This document shows positions 11,318 to 21,620 of a stretch of 64,000 nt of DNA, in pieces (position 1 is the stretch's first letter; every line of letters starts with the position of its first letter). This DNA comes from Isoetes taiwanensis (taxonomy: Eukaryota; Streptophyta; Lycopodiopsida; Isoetales; Isoetaceae). Where the stretch lies: contig JAJEKV010000012.1 of assembly GCA_021234155.1 (NCBI GenBank), positions 4,531,789-4,595,788 on the forward strand. The letters are read 5' to 3'. The notes below the pieces were generated by a model, which had not been told where the DNA came from, made no database searches, and saw only the letters and a program-made list of their open reading frames with translations. A program made the translations under genes and the position numbers.

Positions 11318-12600
11318 CATTGTGCAGAAACGTGACCATCCCTTAGTTCAATCAGACAGAAAATTACAAACAGAAATTACAAACAGCTATTAGAAGGGAG
11401 GGCAACGGAACTGATTCCTGCCAGCAGATTCGGCAGCATCAAAGTACCTCCTGGCTGCTGCCTCATCGAATTCGGCACCTGCTGCTACTTATCCGGGGGC
11501 CTGCTATAAACGTGAGCATGAAACATGAAATGCTTATAACAAGAAACGTGACCATGAAGCATCAAAACCCTTGTAATGTAAAACACTTGTTACGTAAAAC
11601 CGCCATTCATTCATCGTAAACAAGAACACTTGTGACAACACACAACCGCTCTTTGTGAGCACAAAACCGCCATTAATTCATCATAACAAGAGCATTGCCG
11701 ATATGCTTATAACGTAAGACGGAGTATGAAGCATCAAATGCTTATAATGAAAAGACTTGTTACAAAGACTAAACCGCCCTTTTCCAAAGAATTATCAATT
11801 TAGCTCAGGAAAACAGAGCCAAGCCAGGAATCTTGGCTCCACGTAGCCTCATGAAGATTGAAGAGAAAGAGCAACACCGACAACACAAAAGGAGACACAA
11901 GAATTTAACAAATGTAAACTTCCCTATTCCCTCGGTCCGGGCCCCAAGTTCTCGCCTCAAATTTCTGAGCCACAGATAATTCTCTCTCAGCCGCAAACAT
12001 CTCCATTCCGTAGATCCGGTGCCCACAGGAAGACCCTGCTGAAGAAATCCGGCGCACAACCAAAAGCCGATAATATGAATGGCGGATTCGCAAGACCTCC
12101 GGGACGACACCTGCACGAGCCGAATTTAGAAAGAGGTATGGGTGTGTGCCAGGTGCCTAATCCATCACGCGCTTCTACCTGCGGCTTCACCTCTAACAAA
12201 AAATCCTATACTGTTTCTTCCCAAAACCGCCCTGCCAGCGTCATCTTTCTACGTATAACAATACGAATACCCCAGAAAACATCTCAAAATCATATGTTAT
12301 AAATATACGGAAGTTGATCGTGCACACATTATTGCTACAAAATTTACAACAAAAAGTGAGGCAAATTTTGGTAAGAGACCAGGTTAAAGCTGCCCATCAT
12401 AAAGAAGAAATGATCAATCAACACACCTGTGTTTTGAGTTGATTACCTTTGCACAAACCATCCTTCATTGCATTTTTGAATCTTGGTCAAGGAACATTTT
12501 TCTCATGAAAATTTTTCAAACCTAACCAGCTTTAGCGGATGGTTTTCCTATTGGACGTATTCATGCCCTAAGATGCAAAATTTAAGCCGACCATACATGG
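11318..12600. other. no recognised gene
   Basis: Contains loosely repeated phrases such as ACGTGACCATGAAGCATCAAA and CATTCATTCATC/CATTAATTCATC (about 11510-11730), suggesting old local duplications. No gene or RNA recognised. Confidence 0.35.
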
Positions 12601-12678
12601 GGCTTAGTACTTTTGACTAAGAACGTATACTTTACAAGAGGCTTAGTACTTTTGACTAAGAACGTGCACTTTACAATT
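12601..12678 (+). repeat. 39-bp tandem duplication
   Basis: GGCTTAGTACTTTTGACTAA begins two adjacent copies at 12601 and 12640, each ending in a CACTTTACA/ATACTTTACA segment; only a few bases differ. Confidence 0.8.
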
Positions 12679-12789
12679 TTATTTGATTAGTTTGAGCATT
12701 ATATAGTGCCTTGAGGGTAAATATAGATTGAATGCTAATTTTAATCTCTTGCCAATATCTAACTTATATATGTTTTTTTATATCTTCTT

Positions 12790-13315
12790 ATGTTTGTCGC
12801 GCTTATCCGACCGTCCGTTCGAGATCCGACGGCTCACGTGGCTTTGGGACGTATCCTACGACCCAAATGGCTTGGGAGTTTATATATAATCCGTATATAG
12901 ACACGATCCTACGGTCTAGGTTGATCTAATCCTGACCGCCGGTCCGAGATCCTACGGCTCAAGTGGCTTTGGGGCATATCGTACGACCCAGATGGCTTGG
13001 GAGCTTGTTTGTAGCTTATATGTAAGCGATCCTACGGTCCATGTTGATTTGATCCTGATCGTCGGTCCGAGATCCTACGGCTCACGTTGCTTTGGGACAC
13101 ATCCTACGGTGCACATGGCTTTGGGAATTATATGTAATCGATCCTACGGTCCAGGTTGATTCGATCCTGATCGTCGATCCAGGATCTTACGGCTCACGTG
13201 GCTTGGCACATATTCTACGGTGCACATGACTTTGGGAATTATATGTAATAGATCCTATGGCTCATGTTGCGTGAGATCTCGACCCTTGATCGGGTCCAAG
13301 ATCCTACGGCCCAAG
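12790..13315 (+). repeat. GATCCTACGG minisatellite (units of about 113-125 bp)
   Basis: Four consecutive units start at about 12821, 12946, 13069 and 13182, each with GAGATCC.ACGGCTCACGTGG, a GGCTTTGGGA segment and, mid-unit, GATCCTACGGTC followed by GTTGATNTGATCCTGA. The decamer GATCCTACGG or a one-base variant recurs about twice per unit. Units are 80-90% alike by eye, so the array is old. It ends next to the tRNA-derived element at 13360 and may belong to that element's body. Confidence 0.75.
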
Positions 13316-13359
13316 TTGAATGCTCATCCCTTAGGAAAAGGCTTTTAAAATTTTTATGT

Positions 13360-13422
13360 TGTGTGGGGGATTCGAACCCTGGCTATTGACCCCCCAACCC
13401 CCATTCTAACCACTAGACCAAG
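13360..13422 (-). repeat. tRNA-derived SINE head (pol III A and B boxes)
   Basis: Read on the minus strand, TGGTCTAGTGG (13420-13410) fits the A-box consensus and GGTTCGAATCC (13379-13369) fits the B box, with 31 bp between them, the spacing found in tRNA genes. The first half resembles tRNA-Glu/Asp. There is no pairing acceptor stem and the anticodon arm is G-rich and unpaired, so it is not a functional tRNA. It is best read as the 5' head of a SINE or a tRNA pseudogene, with the body running leftward into the minisatellite. Confidence 0.55.
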
Positions 13423-13509
13423 CATTAATTCTATGAATAATTTATGTTTCACATGTACTTAAGGGCAATGTTCCCATTAAGATAAAATAGACTATAACAT
13501 TCTAGCTAG

Positions 13510-13597
13510 TTCAAGAAGGTTCTAGAATGTTCTGGAAGGCTCTAGAATGTTCTGGAAGGCTCTAGAAAGTTCTAGAATCTTCTAGAAAGTTCTAAAA
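13510..13597. promoter_or_regulatory. array of nine in-phase heat-shock-element dyads
   Basis: TTCnnGAA palindromes occur with an exact 10-bp step from 13510 to 13597. TTC stands at 13510, 13520, 13530, 13550, 13570, 13580 and 13590, with CTC at 13540 and 13560; GAA stands at 13515, 13525 and every 10 bp to 13585, with AAA at 13595. This is the nGAAnnTTCn arrangement bound by heat-shock factor trimers, repeated about six times beyond the three pentamers needed for one trimer. It also includes a 20-bp higher-order repeat (TCTGGAAGGCTCTAGAATGT-type). Binding is an inference from sequence. A TATA box follows 77 bp downstream. Confidence 0.6.
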
Positions 13598-13673
13598 CAT
13601 AAGATAAACTTCTGCGATTTTTGTTTGGTATTTGGGAATCAGTGGTCAGGACTATGATTTTGATGTCGTATTG

Positions 13674-13680
13674 TATAAAA
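13674..13680 (+). promoter_or_regulatory. TATA-like box downstream of the HSE array
   Basis: TATAAAA preceded by TTG lies 77 bp after the last heat-shock dyad. If used, transcription would start near 13705 and run into 13.7-14.4 kb, where I see only short open frames (13802-14008, 13837-14091) of no recognised family. Confidence 0.3.
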
Positions 13681-14596
13681 AAGGGTATATTTTGGCATGT
13701 TTGAGCAGCTTAATTGCATTTAGTGGTCACCTATTTTGGGCTGTTTTGGATGTTTTCTTTTTCTGCCATTGTTAGGAGCTCGGATTTTGGGACGTGGATA
13801 AGTGTTCACGCTGCTATCTATTTTTAGCGCAGAGCAGTGGAGCAGAGACAGAGAGCATTTAGGCAGAGAGGGCGGCTTCATGCAGCAAATGCATCAATGG
13901 AGGCTTGTGGCACAAATGGGCAGTTTGATGCAATGCCTTCGCCAATCTCTGCTTTTGTTACAGTCACCGGATTTTTTTGTCTTCCAAGTCACAAAAGCCG
14001 ATTTGTGAAGCAAAAGCCCATGTGGGCTCTCTGTCTGCTGCTGCTAGGGGTTTGGTGGCCGGTGGAGCTGTGGTTTTTCTGTTTTATGTGAACTGTTGAA
14101 AATCAGGAACAAGAGCTTCGTGGTCGATTCCTGCATGCCTGTTCCGTGTTTCTGTTTCGATTCCTCTGGCCATGGTTTTTTTCGATTCGTCCAGCCATGG
14201 CCATGGCTATAGGCAGGTTGAATGTTGCAGGTGTTCAACGCAAGCTTGCAAAAGAGAGGATTAAACTGTGGCCGTTTCTTCATGTCCAGCCGGCCGGATT
14301 GACAAGAGCAATCCATAGCTGGACCTGTATATTCGGACAGTCTTTGGGCGCCCTTGTTTATGTCGGATGAAGCAGCCCTTTTTTTTCTTCTGTGGCTTTG
14401 CATTCTGCAAAGATTTAGAATTCAATGGATGATCGAAATAAGAAGTCGACCTTAGAAAGTGGCAGAGCATTTTTTTGAGAAAAAAATATTAGCCATTGAT
14501 TTGATATGATGCTTGGGATATGCCAAAGATCAATGGTTAATATTGAACCTTGAAAACAAAACCCATAATCCTTGTAAAAAACATTACTCTTGCCTT

Positions 14597-15185
14597 CGAG
14601 AAAGTTCTAGGGAGATCTAAGAAAATTCTTCCAGAAAGTTCTAAATTATTCTAATAAGTTTTAGAATGTTCTAGAATGTAGGGGAATCTACGGGAATGTA
14701 AGGAAATCTAGGGAAATACTTCCAGAAAGTTCTAGAATATATTGAAAGTCTTAGAATGTTCCAGAAAGTCTTAGAATGTTCTAAAAAGTTCTAGAATGTA
14801 AAGGAATCCAGAAGAATCTAATAGAATGTAAGAAAATCTTATAAAATGTAAGAGAATCTAGGAAAATATTTACAAGCCTAATTAAGGGAATCTCTTAAAT
14901 CTGGGGGATCTAAAGGAATCTTCACAAAATCTAAGGGAATCTAAGAAAACGTTGATGAAATCTTAGAGTATCTAAGGGAATCTTTATAGAATCTCTTTGA
15001 ATCTAAGGGCAATCTGATAAAATCTAAATGAATCTAAGAGAATCTAAGGGGATCTTCATAGAATCTTGGAGAATCTAGGGAAATTTAATGGAATCTAGAG
15101 GGAATGTTATAAAATTTAGAGAAATGCTCACGAACCCTCTAAGAGAACCTTGGTAGAATCTTAGAGAATCTATGGATTTAGAGTA
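14597..15185 (+). repeat. degenerate 10-bp-periodic tract (TTCTAGAATG grading into GAATCTAAGG)
   Basis: The first 200 bp contain many TTCTAGAAnn decamers, again resembling heat-shock elements (for example TTCCAGAAAGTTCTAAA around 14630 and TTTTAGAATGTTCTAGAATG around 14660). Further right the decamer drifts to GAATCTAAGG/GAATCTAGGG, repeated dozens of times with small insertions to about 15185. The step stays near 10-11 bp. This looks like an old simple satellite derived from the same decamer as the compact array at 13510. Confidence 0.65.
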
Positions 15186-16294
15186 TTCTCAAGAGATTCT
15201 TTTACAAGAACTTGCACGTAGGAACATGCTAAAACTCGAACATGCACCGTAGGACGCATTAAATTTCTTGTATATGTATGATCTTTTGTCTAGAAACCAA
15301 GTACAGAAAACAACAACTTTCTTCTTGCGTCAGAGACTAGTCAGAGTAGTCTCGAGGCCTCAATGAAGTTTTCATAGTTCTATAGCTAACCCTTTTGGTA
15401 GACAAAATAGAGCCACTTGAGTTCTGTTTGGTTATCTTGGACGCAACAAAGGTTAGATCCAATGACGACATTCATGCTAGCTAGCATAAGTCGTCAACAA
15501 AAGGGTAGTTTTAATGACAACATCGATGCTAGCTATAGGTCATCATCATTTCAAAACTTACTTCTTGGAATTGAACGGAGACATTACGCCTTTGAATTGA
15601 GCATGGGAGTCTAAATAATAATCAACATATAATTGGATTGGCAACAAACCCTACAAGGAACCCATCATATACATCAATATATACACCGAAAATAGTATAC
15701 ACCAACATTACACAAACTCATAGGGGTATTTTGGTAGTTTTCCCCATAATAAAATAAGATTAAGCTATCTAAGACCCTATATGAGCAACATCCTCAAGTC
15801 CTTGGGAACATTAGAATAAGGTACATTAAGCCATAATTCAATCTATTCTATGTTGGACAAAGTGATTATGTGTTTTTACCTCAGCTGACATAAAATATGT
15901 TGTTAAATAAATATAGATATAACTATCACAATAAAGTTTGCACAATCTTCTTTATACTGTGGGAGGGTACTCACACAAAAGTTGAGAATAAGTATTTGTC
16001 TTGGGACTTTTGACGGTATATTATGGGTTCTTCCTTAAGACACGACAGCATACCCTACTCATTTAATTTCATCTCCTTTAACTTCTTTTGCCTCTTTGGA
16101 GATTATAGCATGGCGGAATGAATTTAATGGCACCATCAATTTAATTCTAGTCCAAAAATACCATATGCATTTCCTTGTTTATAGTAGCCTGGCAATCAAT
16201 CCATTTGCCAGAGGAGAGATGGTGGTTACAGTCAGCAATGGATCCTCTATTTTCATGGCTTTATCACAACCCTTAACATACATCTCCGTCTGTA
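15186..16294. other. no recognised gene
   Basis: AT-rich intergenic sequence. A segment with CATGCTAGCTAGCAT and TCGATGCTAGCTATAGG around 15470-15540 is partly duplicated. Small open frames only. Confidence 0.4.
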
Positions 16295-17293
16295 TCAAAA
16301 TTTGCAGCAATCTTGCTTGCTCAATCTATAGTTCTTCAACTTTTGCATATTGCACAATCTGATAGCATTTATGTATTTTTCGGAAGCTGTTATGTTGTGA
16401 GAAGCAGATGACAACATTTGCTGTGATGTCTTGCATTTCCTTTCCTGCCATGCAGCTGCCTTGATCTGGACTTTTTTCCATTAATACCAGTTCCAGTTTT
16501 AGTTTTGGTTACACATACCATACTGTAAAACAAAAACCTTACCATCATTCCCTACCACTGACCGCATGGCTAAGTCTCTCTCTTTTAGCATCTGATTCAC
16601 TTTGTATTTCAGATCTCCGGCTTCCCAAACGGATTCAGATTTTAAATGAGATATAGCCATATCATAAGCCTTAAGTGATATCAAAATAACGTTACTTATG
16701 AATAATTTCAACGAATAAGCATTGCTTTAAATGAGGAGAAGAAAACCTTCACGGCATTTGCAAAGAATCCAGCTTCGAGACAATCTTTTGCAAAGGAATG
16801 CCAGCCTGCACTGTTTATAGCGATGCTTGGGAACATTCTGCTGTTTAATTCTCGCAGCATCAGACATTCAAACCTAATGCTTAGCAGAGTCTGTAAAATA
16901 GAAGTTACACGCTTCAGCACTTCTTCAGATGCAAAGAATCAGAAAAGGTCAGATTTTTATGCCAAACCTCAGTGTCATCGACAAGTTGAAAACAGAAGTC
17001 CAAGAATTCAAGAAGCTCCATTTTCCGATCAAAAGTATCTAACTTCAAGGCTTTCAGACGATCTTTAGCAATAGCTCGTAGCATAGATTTGGTTTCCATC
17101 CTCTGTATGTGATGCAAACCGGCATTTGTAGAAAACAACATAGCCACAAGCTTCTGAGATGCTGATTCATATCTGTTGCAACGGAATCAGATGCAACTTT
17201 GTATTTTGTGAAAAACAAAATAGTATGAAACCTTGACGCCAAAACATCCGCCACAAAACACGACACCTCGGAGCGATGAAGCGCCATCTCCAT
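16295..17293 (-). CDS. DFO: DFO-like meiotic double-strand-break formation protein, 4-5 exons
   Basis: Minus-strand exons with good splice sites: 17293-17232 (ATG start; donor AG|GTTTCA), 17172-16968 (acceptor GCAACAG), 16890-16750 (acceptor TTTTACAG, donor AAG|GTTTTC), 16669-about 16538 (acceptor CTTAAG), and perhaps 16444-16295 after GGCAG. Introns of 59, 77 and 80 bp keep one frame. The spliced protein has the layout of plant DFO: a helical segment ending FQLVDDTE, then FECLMLRELNS, then GWHSFAKDCLEAGFFANAVK, AYDMAISHLKSE and a charged tail with KERDLAMR. In Arabidopsis, DFO is needed to form meiotic double-strand breaks. Recognition is from memory of the family pattern. The last exon is uncertain, and one 59-bp intron is short for a plant. 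No internal stop breaks the first four exons. Confidence 0.5.
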
Positions 17294-18399
17294 CGCTATT
17301 GACCAAAAGCTTTGTTCAAAACCTAACGAATAGGTCTAAAGACTTAGGTCCTTTTTCCACAGTAGTCCCAAAATATATGACACACTTAACCACAGGCCCT
17401 CGAAAGTTATTTAAATCCAACCGTCCCCAACCGTTGGATCCTGATTGGGTTATATCCTATAATCTCTGGAATATTCGTTTTCATAGAATATCCTATGGAT
17501 TATTGACGGTAATCTTTAGAACATACCTTTTTTAGAGAATATCCTATGTGGCGAAAACACTGTGTGGTTGTTCCGGACTCTACTATGTCCTATTCTCTGT
17601 GTTTCGGCAAAACTACCGTGCTCTGCCATAGCCAGAAAGAGCAGAAAAGGGCAAGGATCACAACCTAGAAGTCTATTTTCTGTGTTCTGGAAAAAAAGCC
17701 GTGCTCTGCCATAGCTAGAAAGAGCAAAAAGGGGGAAGGATCACAACCTAGAAAACAGGGCAAGTTTGAGGCAGAAAGAAGAAAAACGATCAAAAAGGGA
17801 GAAATCCGAGCTTATTTTGACAGCCCACATGAAGATCTAGGCGGGATTCATGAAATAGGTAGTCCAAATTTGCATAGGCATGGATTGGGAAGAATCAGCA
17901 GAGCATGTGGAGGACCATTTCAACTCTGTTGAGGATTTTTAGCAGCAAAAATGGCCGGAAAAGAACGGCAGCAGAAGAAAAGTCTTGGAGCATACTTTCT
18001 TCCAGAAAGCTGAGGAGCCCTTAAGACTATACCTGGAGCGCTACTTACAGAAATAATGGCCGACCGGTTCTTCAAGACCATTTTGTACAGCCCATCTTAC
18101 TATGGGCTGTACGATTAGAATGATTGAGCATAACTATTAACTGAAGGCGCTTATTTTAGGGCGACGCCGCTATCGCCTAATAGAACCAGAGAACAAAAAG
18201 TACGGCATCCAGATAAAAACAACAAGATTAGGCATCGGAATCTGCAAATCGAAACCTCGTGGGCATCTAACCTCGCTGACATCGGGACCCGCAGATCGAA
18301 ATCGATTCTAAGTCGGGCATTTCTCTAATTCGGCCGGGCCGGCATCGAACTATTGATCCCCTTTTGATTTGAATACTGGATGTCGGCGGAAAGGCCAAG
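17294..18399. other. gene-free stretch with an 83-bp tandem duplication and a hairpin
   Basis: Likely 5' flank of the DFO-like gene followed by LINE 5' sequence. Two adjacent copies of about 83 bp, each with GTGCTCTGCCATAGC.AGAAA and GGATCACAACCTAGAA, lie at about 17592-17757. An 11-bp perfect inverted repeat, GTACAGCCCAT (18085-18095) and ATGGGCTGTAC (18102-18112), is separated by 6 bp. No gene recognised. Confidence 0.5.
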
Positions 18400-18439
18400 A
18401 CACGGCTCATGTCCCGTAAAGACAATCCGTAGGATCTCG

Positions 18440-19085
18440 ATTGCAATGAGCTTCTTCAAATTAATTCGCAGCCTAGCTTCGATCTCAAGGCTTCCAGGAA
18501 GAATTCGTGAGCTTCACGAGAAGAATTACAAAGCCGTGGGATGAAATCAAACTCAAACTTGGCATGGAGGAATTGAAGGAAATGATTACCTAATTGAGAG
18601 ATGAGCAAGGAGAATTGCGAGAAGAACAAGGAGAGAAAGGCCAAATCGCAAGCCCAAATTTCATCTAATGTAGAGACGCAGATGCTAAAATTTGCGCATG
18701 TGCTTATCAAACAAGAAGACCGCAGGCATCCGTGGCGAAAAATCTAATAGTGTCCGGCCCGAAATAACAAGAAGGTGAGATTACTTCGCTATTGTTGATG
18801 ATTTCTTTAAAAATACTATGCATGTAGTAGATCCAGGAGTCATCTACTCTAGGAGACCGGGCAAAAAGACGTATGGCGTAATCCTCGTCCTATTTTGTTG
18901 AAATTTGGCACAATTGAAGCTAAGACACCCGGGTCATCCAACACAGAGCCATTTAAAGGGACAGAATCTGCTCAATGATGATCTAACTATTCAAAGAACG
19001 TAAAGAACGCAAGATGCTTCCGAAGAAGTAAAGAGACCGAAAGCCGAGGGAAAAAATGCTTACATTGTAAAACAATAAGCTAGTC
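18440..19085 (+). pseudogene. LINE ORF1 relic (nucleic-acid-binding protein)
   Basis: The broken translation shows a charged, coiled-coil-like N-terminal part (about 18440-18720), then VILVLF/RPILLKF near 18885, then LLNDDLTIQ near 18970, KERKERKMLPKK in another frame and AEGKNAYIVK near 19060. This order (RPxPILVKF, then a DLT/DLS motif, then a basic K/R stretch and GKxAYI) is that of L1 ORF1p C-terminal domains, which bind the RNA and act as chaperone. At least three frame changes interrupt it. Confidence 0.5.
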
Positions 19086-19119
19086 ACAAGGAAACAAGCA
19101 TAGGAATTAGCAGCCCCTC

Positions 19120-19870
19120 GTGTTTCTAGTTTGAATGTGCATGGTTTATGCGAAGACACCATTTTAAGTAATATGCGCTTGTTTCTGTGGATATGATATT
19201 CGCATTAAATGAAACTTGGGAGCACGAAAACCAATAGACTTTTAGAAATCCCGTGTTTTTCTCTTGTGGACTCTGGGCTTGGAATGCATTGGGTACCAGC
19301 AGAAGAGGATGGGGTGGAATTGCATGTTATGTCAAGAAAGATTTAAAAAAAAAAAAAAACAAGTGGTTAGTAAAGACAAATTCTCTCAAGATATATGGCT
19401 AAAGATAAAGAATAGTTCTCGCTGAAATTTATGTGGCATTGGTATATTTTGCTCCACTCGAACCTTATCCCGCACTGCCTATTCTACGCTTGGGCTACAT
19501 GCGAGGATCCATTCATGCATCTTGCAGCCAGACATATCAAAATTTAGAGAATCGTATGGTGTTTATTGCGAGACCTTAATGGTCGTGTAAGCGATAAGCA
19601 AGCGCTTCTTTATCCTCAAGAAAAGAACTGCTATGGCTACTTGAGCAAAACAGATACGCCACTTAGTTGGCCTCAGAAGTCTGCAGAGATGCAAATACCA
19701 ATAATATGGGCAAGCATATCATTGCCTTATGCGAGGCATTCAATTTCATCATATTTAATGGGATCACTAATTATCCCAATTCCAAAGGTTTCACATATCA
19801 TCGATTAATGGTAGCAAAGACAATTGATTACCTTATCTGAGACCCAAATGCATTGGCACAAGTAATGATT
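19120..19870 (+). pseudogene. LINE ORF2 endonuclease relic
   Basis: Short pieces in shifting frames resemble an APE-type LINE endonuclease: GWNCMLCQERFKKK near 19315, a YILLHSNLIP piece for the beta-strand before the GDLN-like motif, RDLNGRVSDKQ at about 19572-19605, FTYH near 19790 and KTIDYLI near 19815. A 14-A run at about 19347 may be part of the decay. The domain nicks target DNA in active elements; here it is inactive. Confidence 0.6.
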
Positions 19871-20239
19871 TTTGTTTGCTAGACGTAAATGCGGATTCGA
19901 TCATGTACCTTATGTGTTTAACTTGGCTATGAAAATTAAAAAGAAAAGTGTCCACGACAAGCATTCTCATCCAAGGCTGAAAACTATGCTACAAGCTTGC
20001 GTGATGAATATCAAAAAGCATTAGACGCTAAGTTGGTAAATATGCAATGGCAAGGGTCGCTAAGGGACGTAAGCAAAACTCTCGTGAATCTTACGCTGGA
20101 CACCCGACAAAGCTATATTTGGGCTCACGGCCAAAGAAGCCGGAATGGTTACATAGTAAATGGTTTGACTTGATTGTAGAGCAAAGAAAAGTCGTGGTGG
20201 AAACAATCCAAGGATCCCGTTAAACTTGCCGCTTATAAA

Positions 20240-21620
20240 AAGCTTGTCAAACGGAAGAAAAGAGCTCGGATGAGAAAGCATACCGAGATGCTTATGCATG
20301 AAATGGATACAGATCCAAAAAAGTTTTTAACCGATCTAGAAAGCAACAATCGACGGAGAAATTTCCCGAGGATTTTGTTAGCTTGGGTATGCAAATTATA
20401 TAATACGCCACGATGGAACAGATGGCATGTGAGGGTGATAGCACGCCCATTTTCACCGCACGTGATGTACATGAAGCTTTGAAGACTATGGGCAATGGCC
20501 GAGCTAGCTTAATTAATGGTCTATCATCGAATTGTTTAAATGGGGAGGTAAGTCGCTCATGCCCTTTTAGCAGATATCCGTAATGATGCCCTCTTGGCTG
20601 GTCACTTTCCGCATGAATGGTGCTTGAATAGAGTAATTCCAATATATAAATCAGAGACAGAGATGATATAAAGAACTATCGCACGATCCTTGTGGGTAGT
20701 GTGTTTGCTAAGTTATTTGCATCAATGGTTGAAAAAACTTTACAGCTTGGGCGTACTCTCATGATGGGCGCAGCAATTGGCCAAGGTGTTTTAGAGAAGC
20801 ATACTCTACACTTGATCATTTGGCAACTTTGAGAGTGTCACCGAGGGTGCAAAGGAGCCGTAAATAAAAGATATTTTGCTTTCATTGACCTAACTAAGGC
20901 ATTTGACATGGTAAGAAGAAAAGATCTTGCTACACGCTTAGAACTTTGCAAAAGCCATTGGAAATAAGGAAGGCGATCAATTGCCTCTACAATGAGGTTC
21001 TTGTTAAACTCTCTTCCCTTTTACGGACCCTCGAATGCATAGAGAATACGATTGAGTAAAGCAAGGGTGTCCTTGTTCACCAACACTCTTTGGCCTATTT
21101 ATTGATGAGCTGGAGGGATGGTTGGCTAGACTTCTATGGTGATGGAGTAAAACTAGGTAAGTATGTTGTGCGCTTATTACTTTTTGCTGATGACATAGTT
21201 TTGATTTCCAAAATCGCCGAGGGTCTTCAAAAAGACTTGAATGTGCTACATGAATTCTCGTGAGCATAAAAGTATGCTAATCAACGTGGACAAATCCAAG
21301 ATAATGGTGGTTGGTGGTCGAGATTCAACCACTTTCACGGTTGGAGGGATACCTTTGAAACAAAAGACCTAATATAAATATCTTGGCATTGATATAACCA
21401 ATGATTACAGTGGACACTAGCAGCCCTAAGAGAGCTTCCGAGGCCTTAGGGCTTACTATAGCATGATGCACCAATGCAAAGTGAACAATTTTGAACAAAG
21501 GAATCCGAGGAAGTCGCTTTTTTGGCATACAGTGAAGCCCGTAGTATTGTATGGCAGCCCTATATGGGGCCTGGACTTTCTAAAAAATGCTGGTTAGAGA
21601 TTGAAAAGATTCAAAACCAT
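20240..21620 (+). pseudogene. LINE ORF2 reverse transcriptase relic
   Basis: Recognisable motifs on the plus strand: HFPHEWCLNRVIPIYKSE near 20595-20655 (motif 1-2 region), AFIDLTKAFDMV near 20885 (motif A), PTLFGLFIDELEGWL-like sequence near 21080 in broken frame, and LLLFADDIVLISK near 21180-21215, the FADD catalytic box. A thumb-like segment (YKYLGIDIT near 21375) and PVVLYGSPIWGL near 21540 follow. Several stops and indels separate these blocks. Confidence 0.8.

Noticed and set aside
12790-13315. CRISPR array
   Set aside because: Repeats are long, degenerate and contiguous without unique spacers, and the DNA is from a plant nucleus.
13360-13422. Functional tRNA gene
   Set aside because: A and B boxes are present but the acceptor and anticodon stems do not pair; a SINE head fits better.
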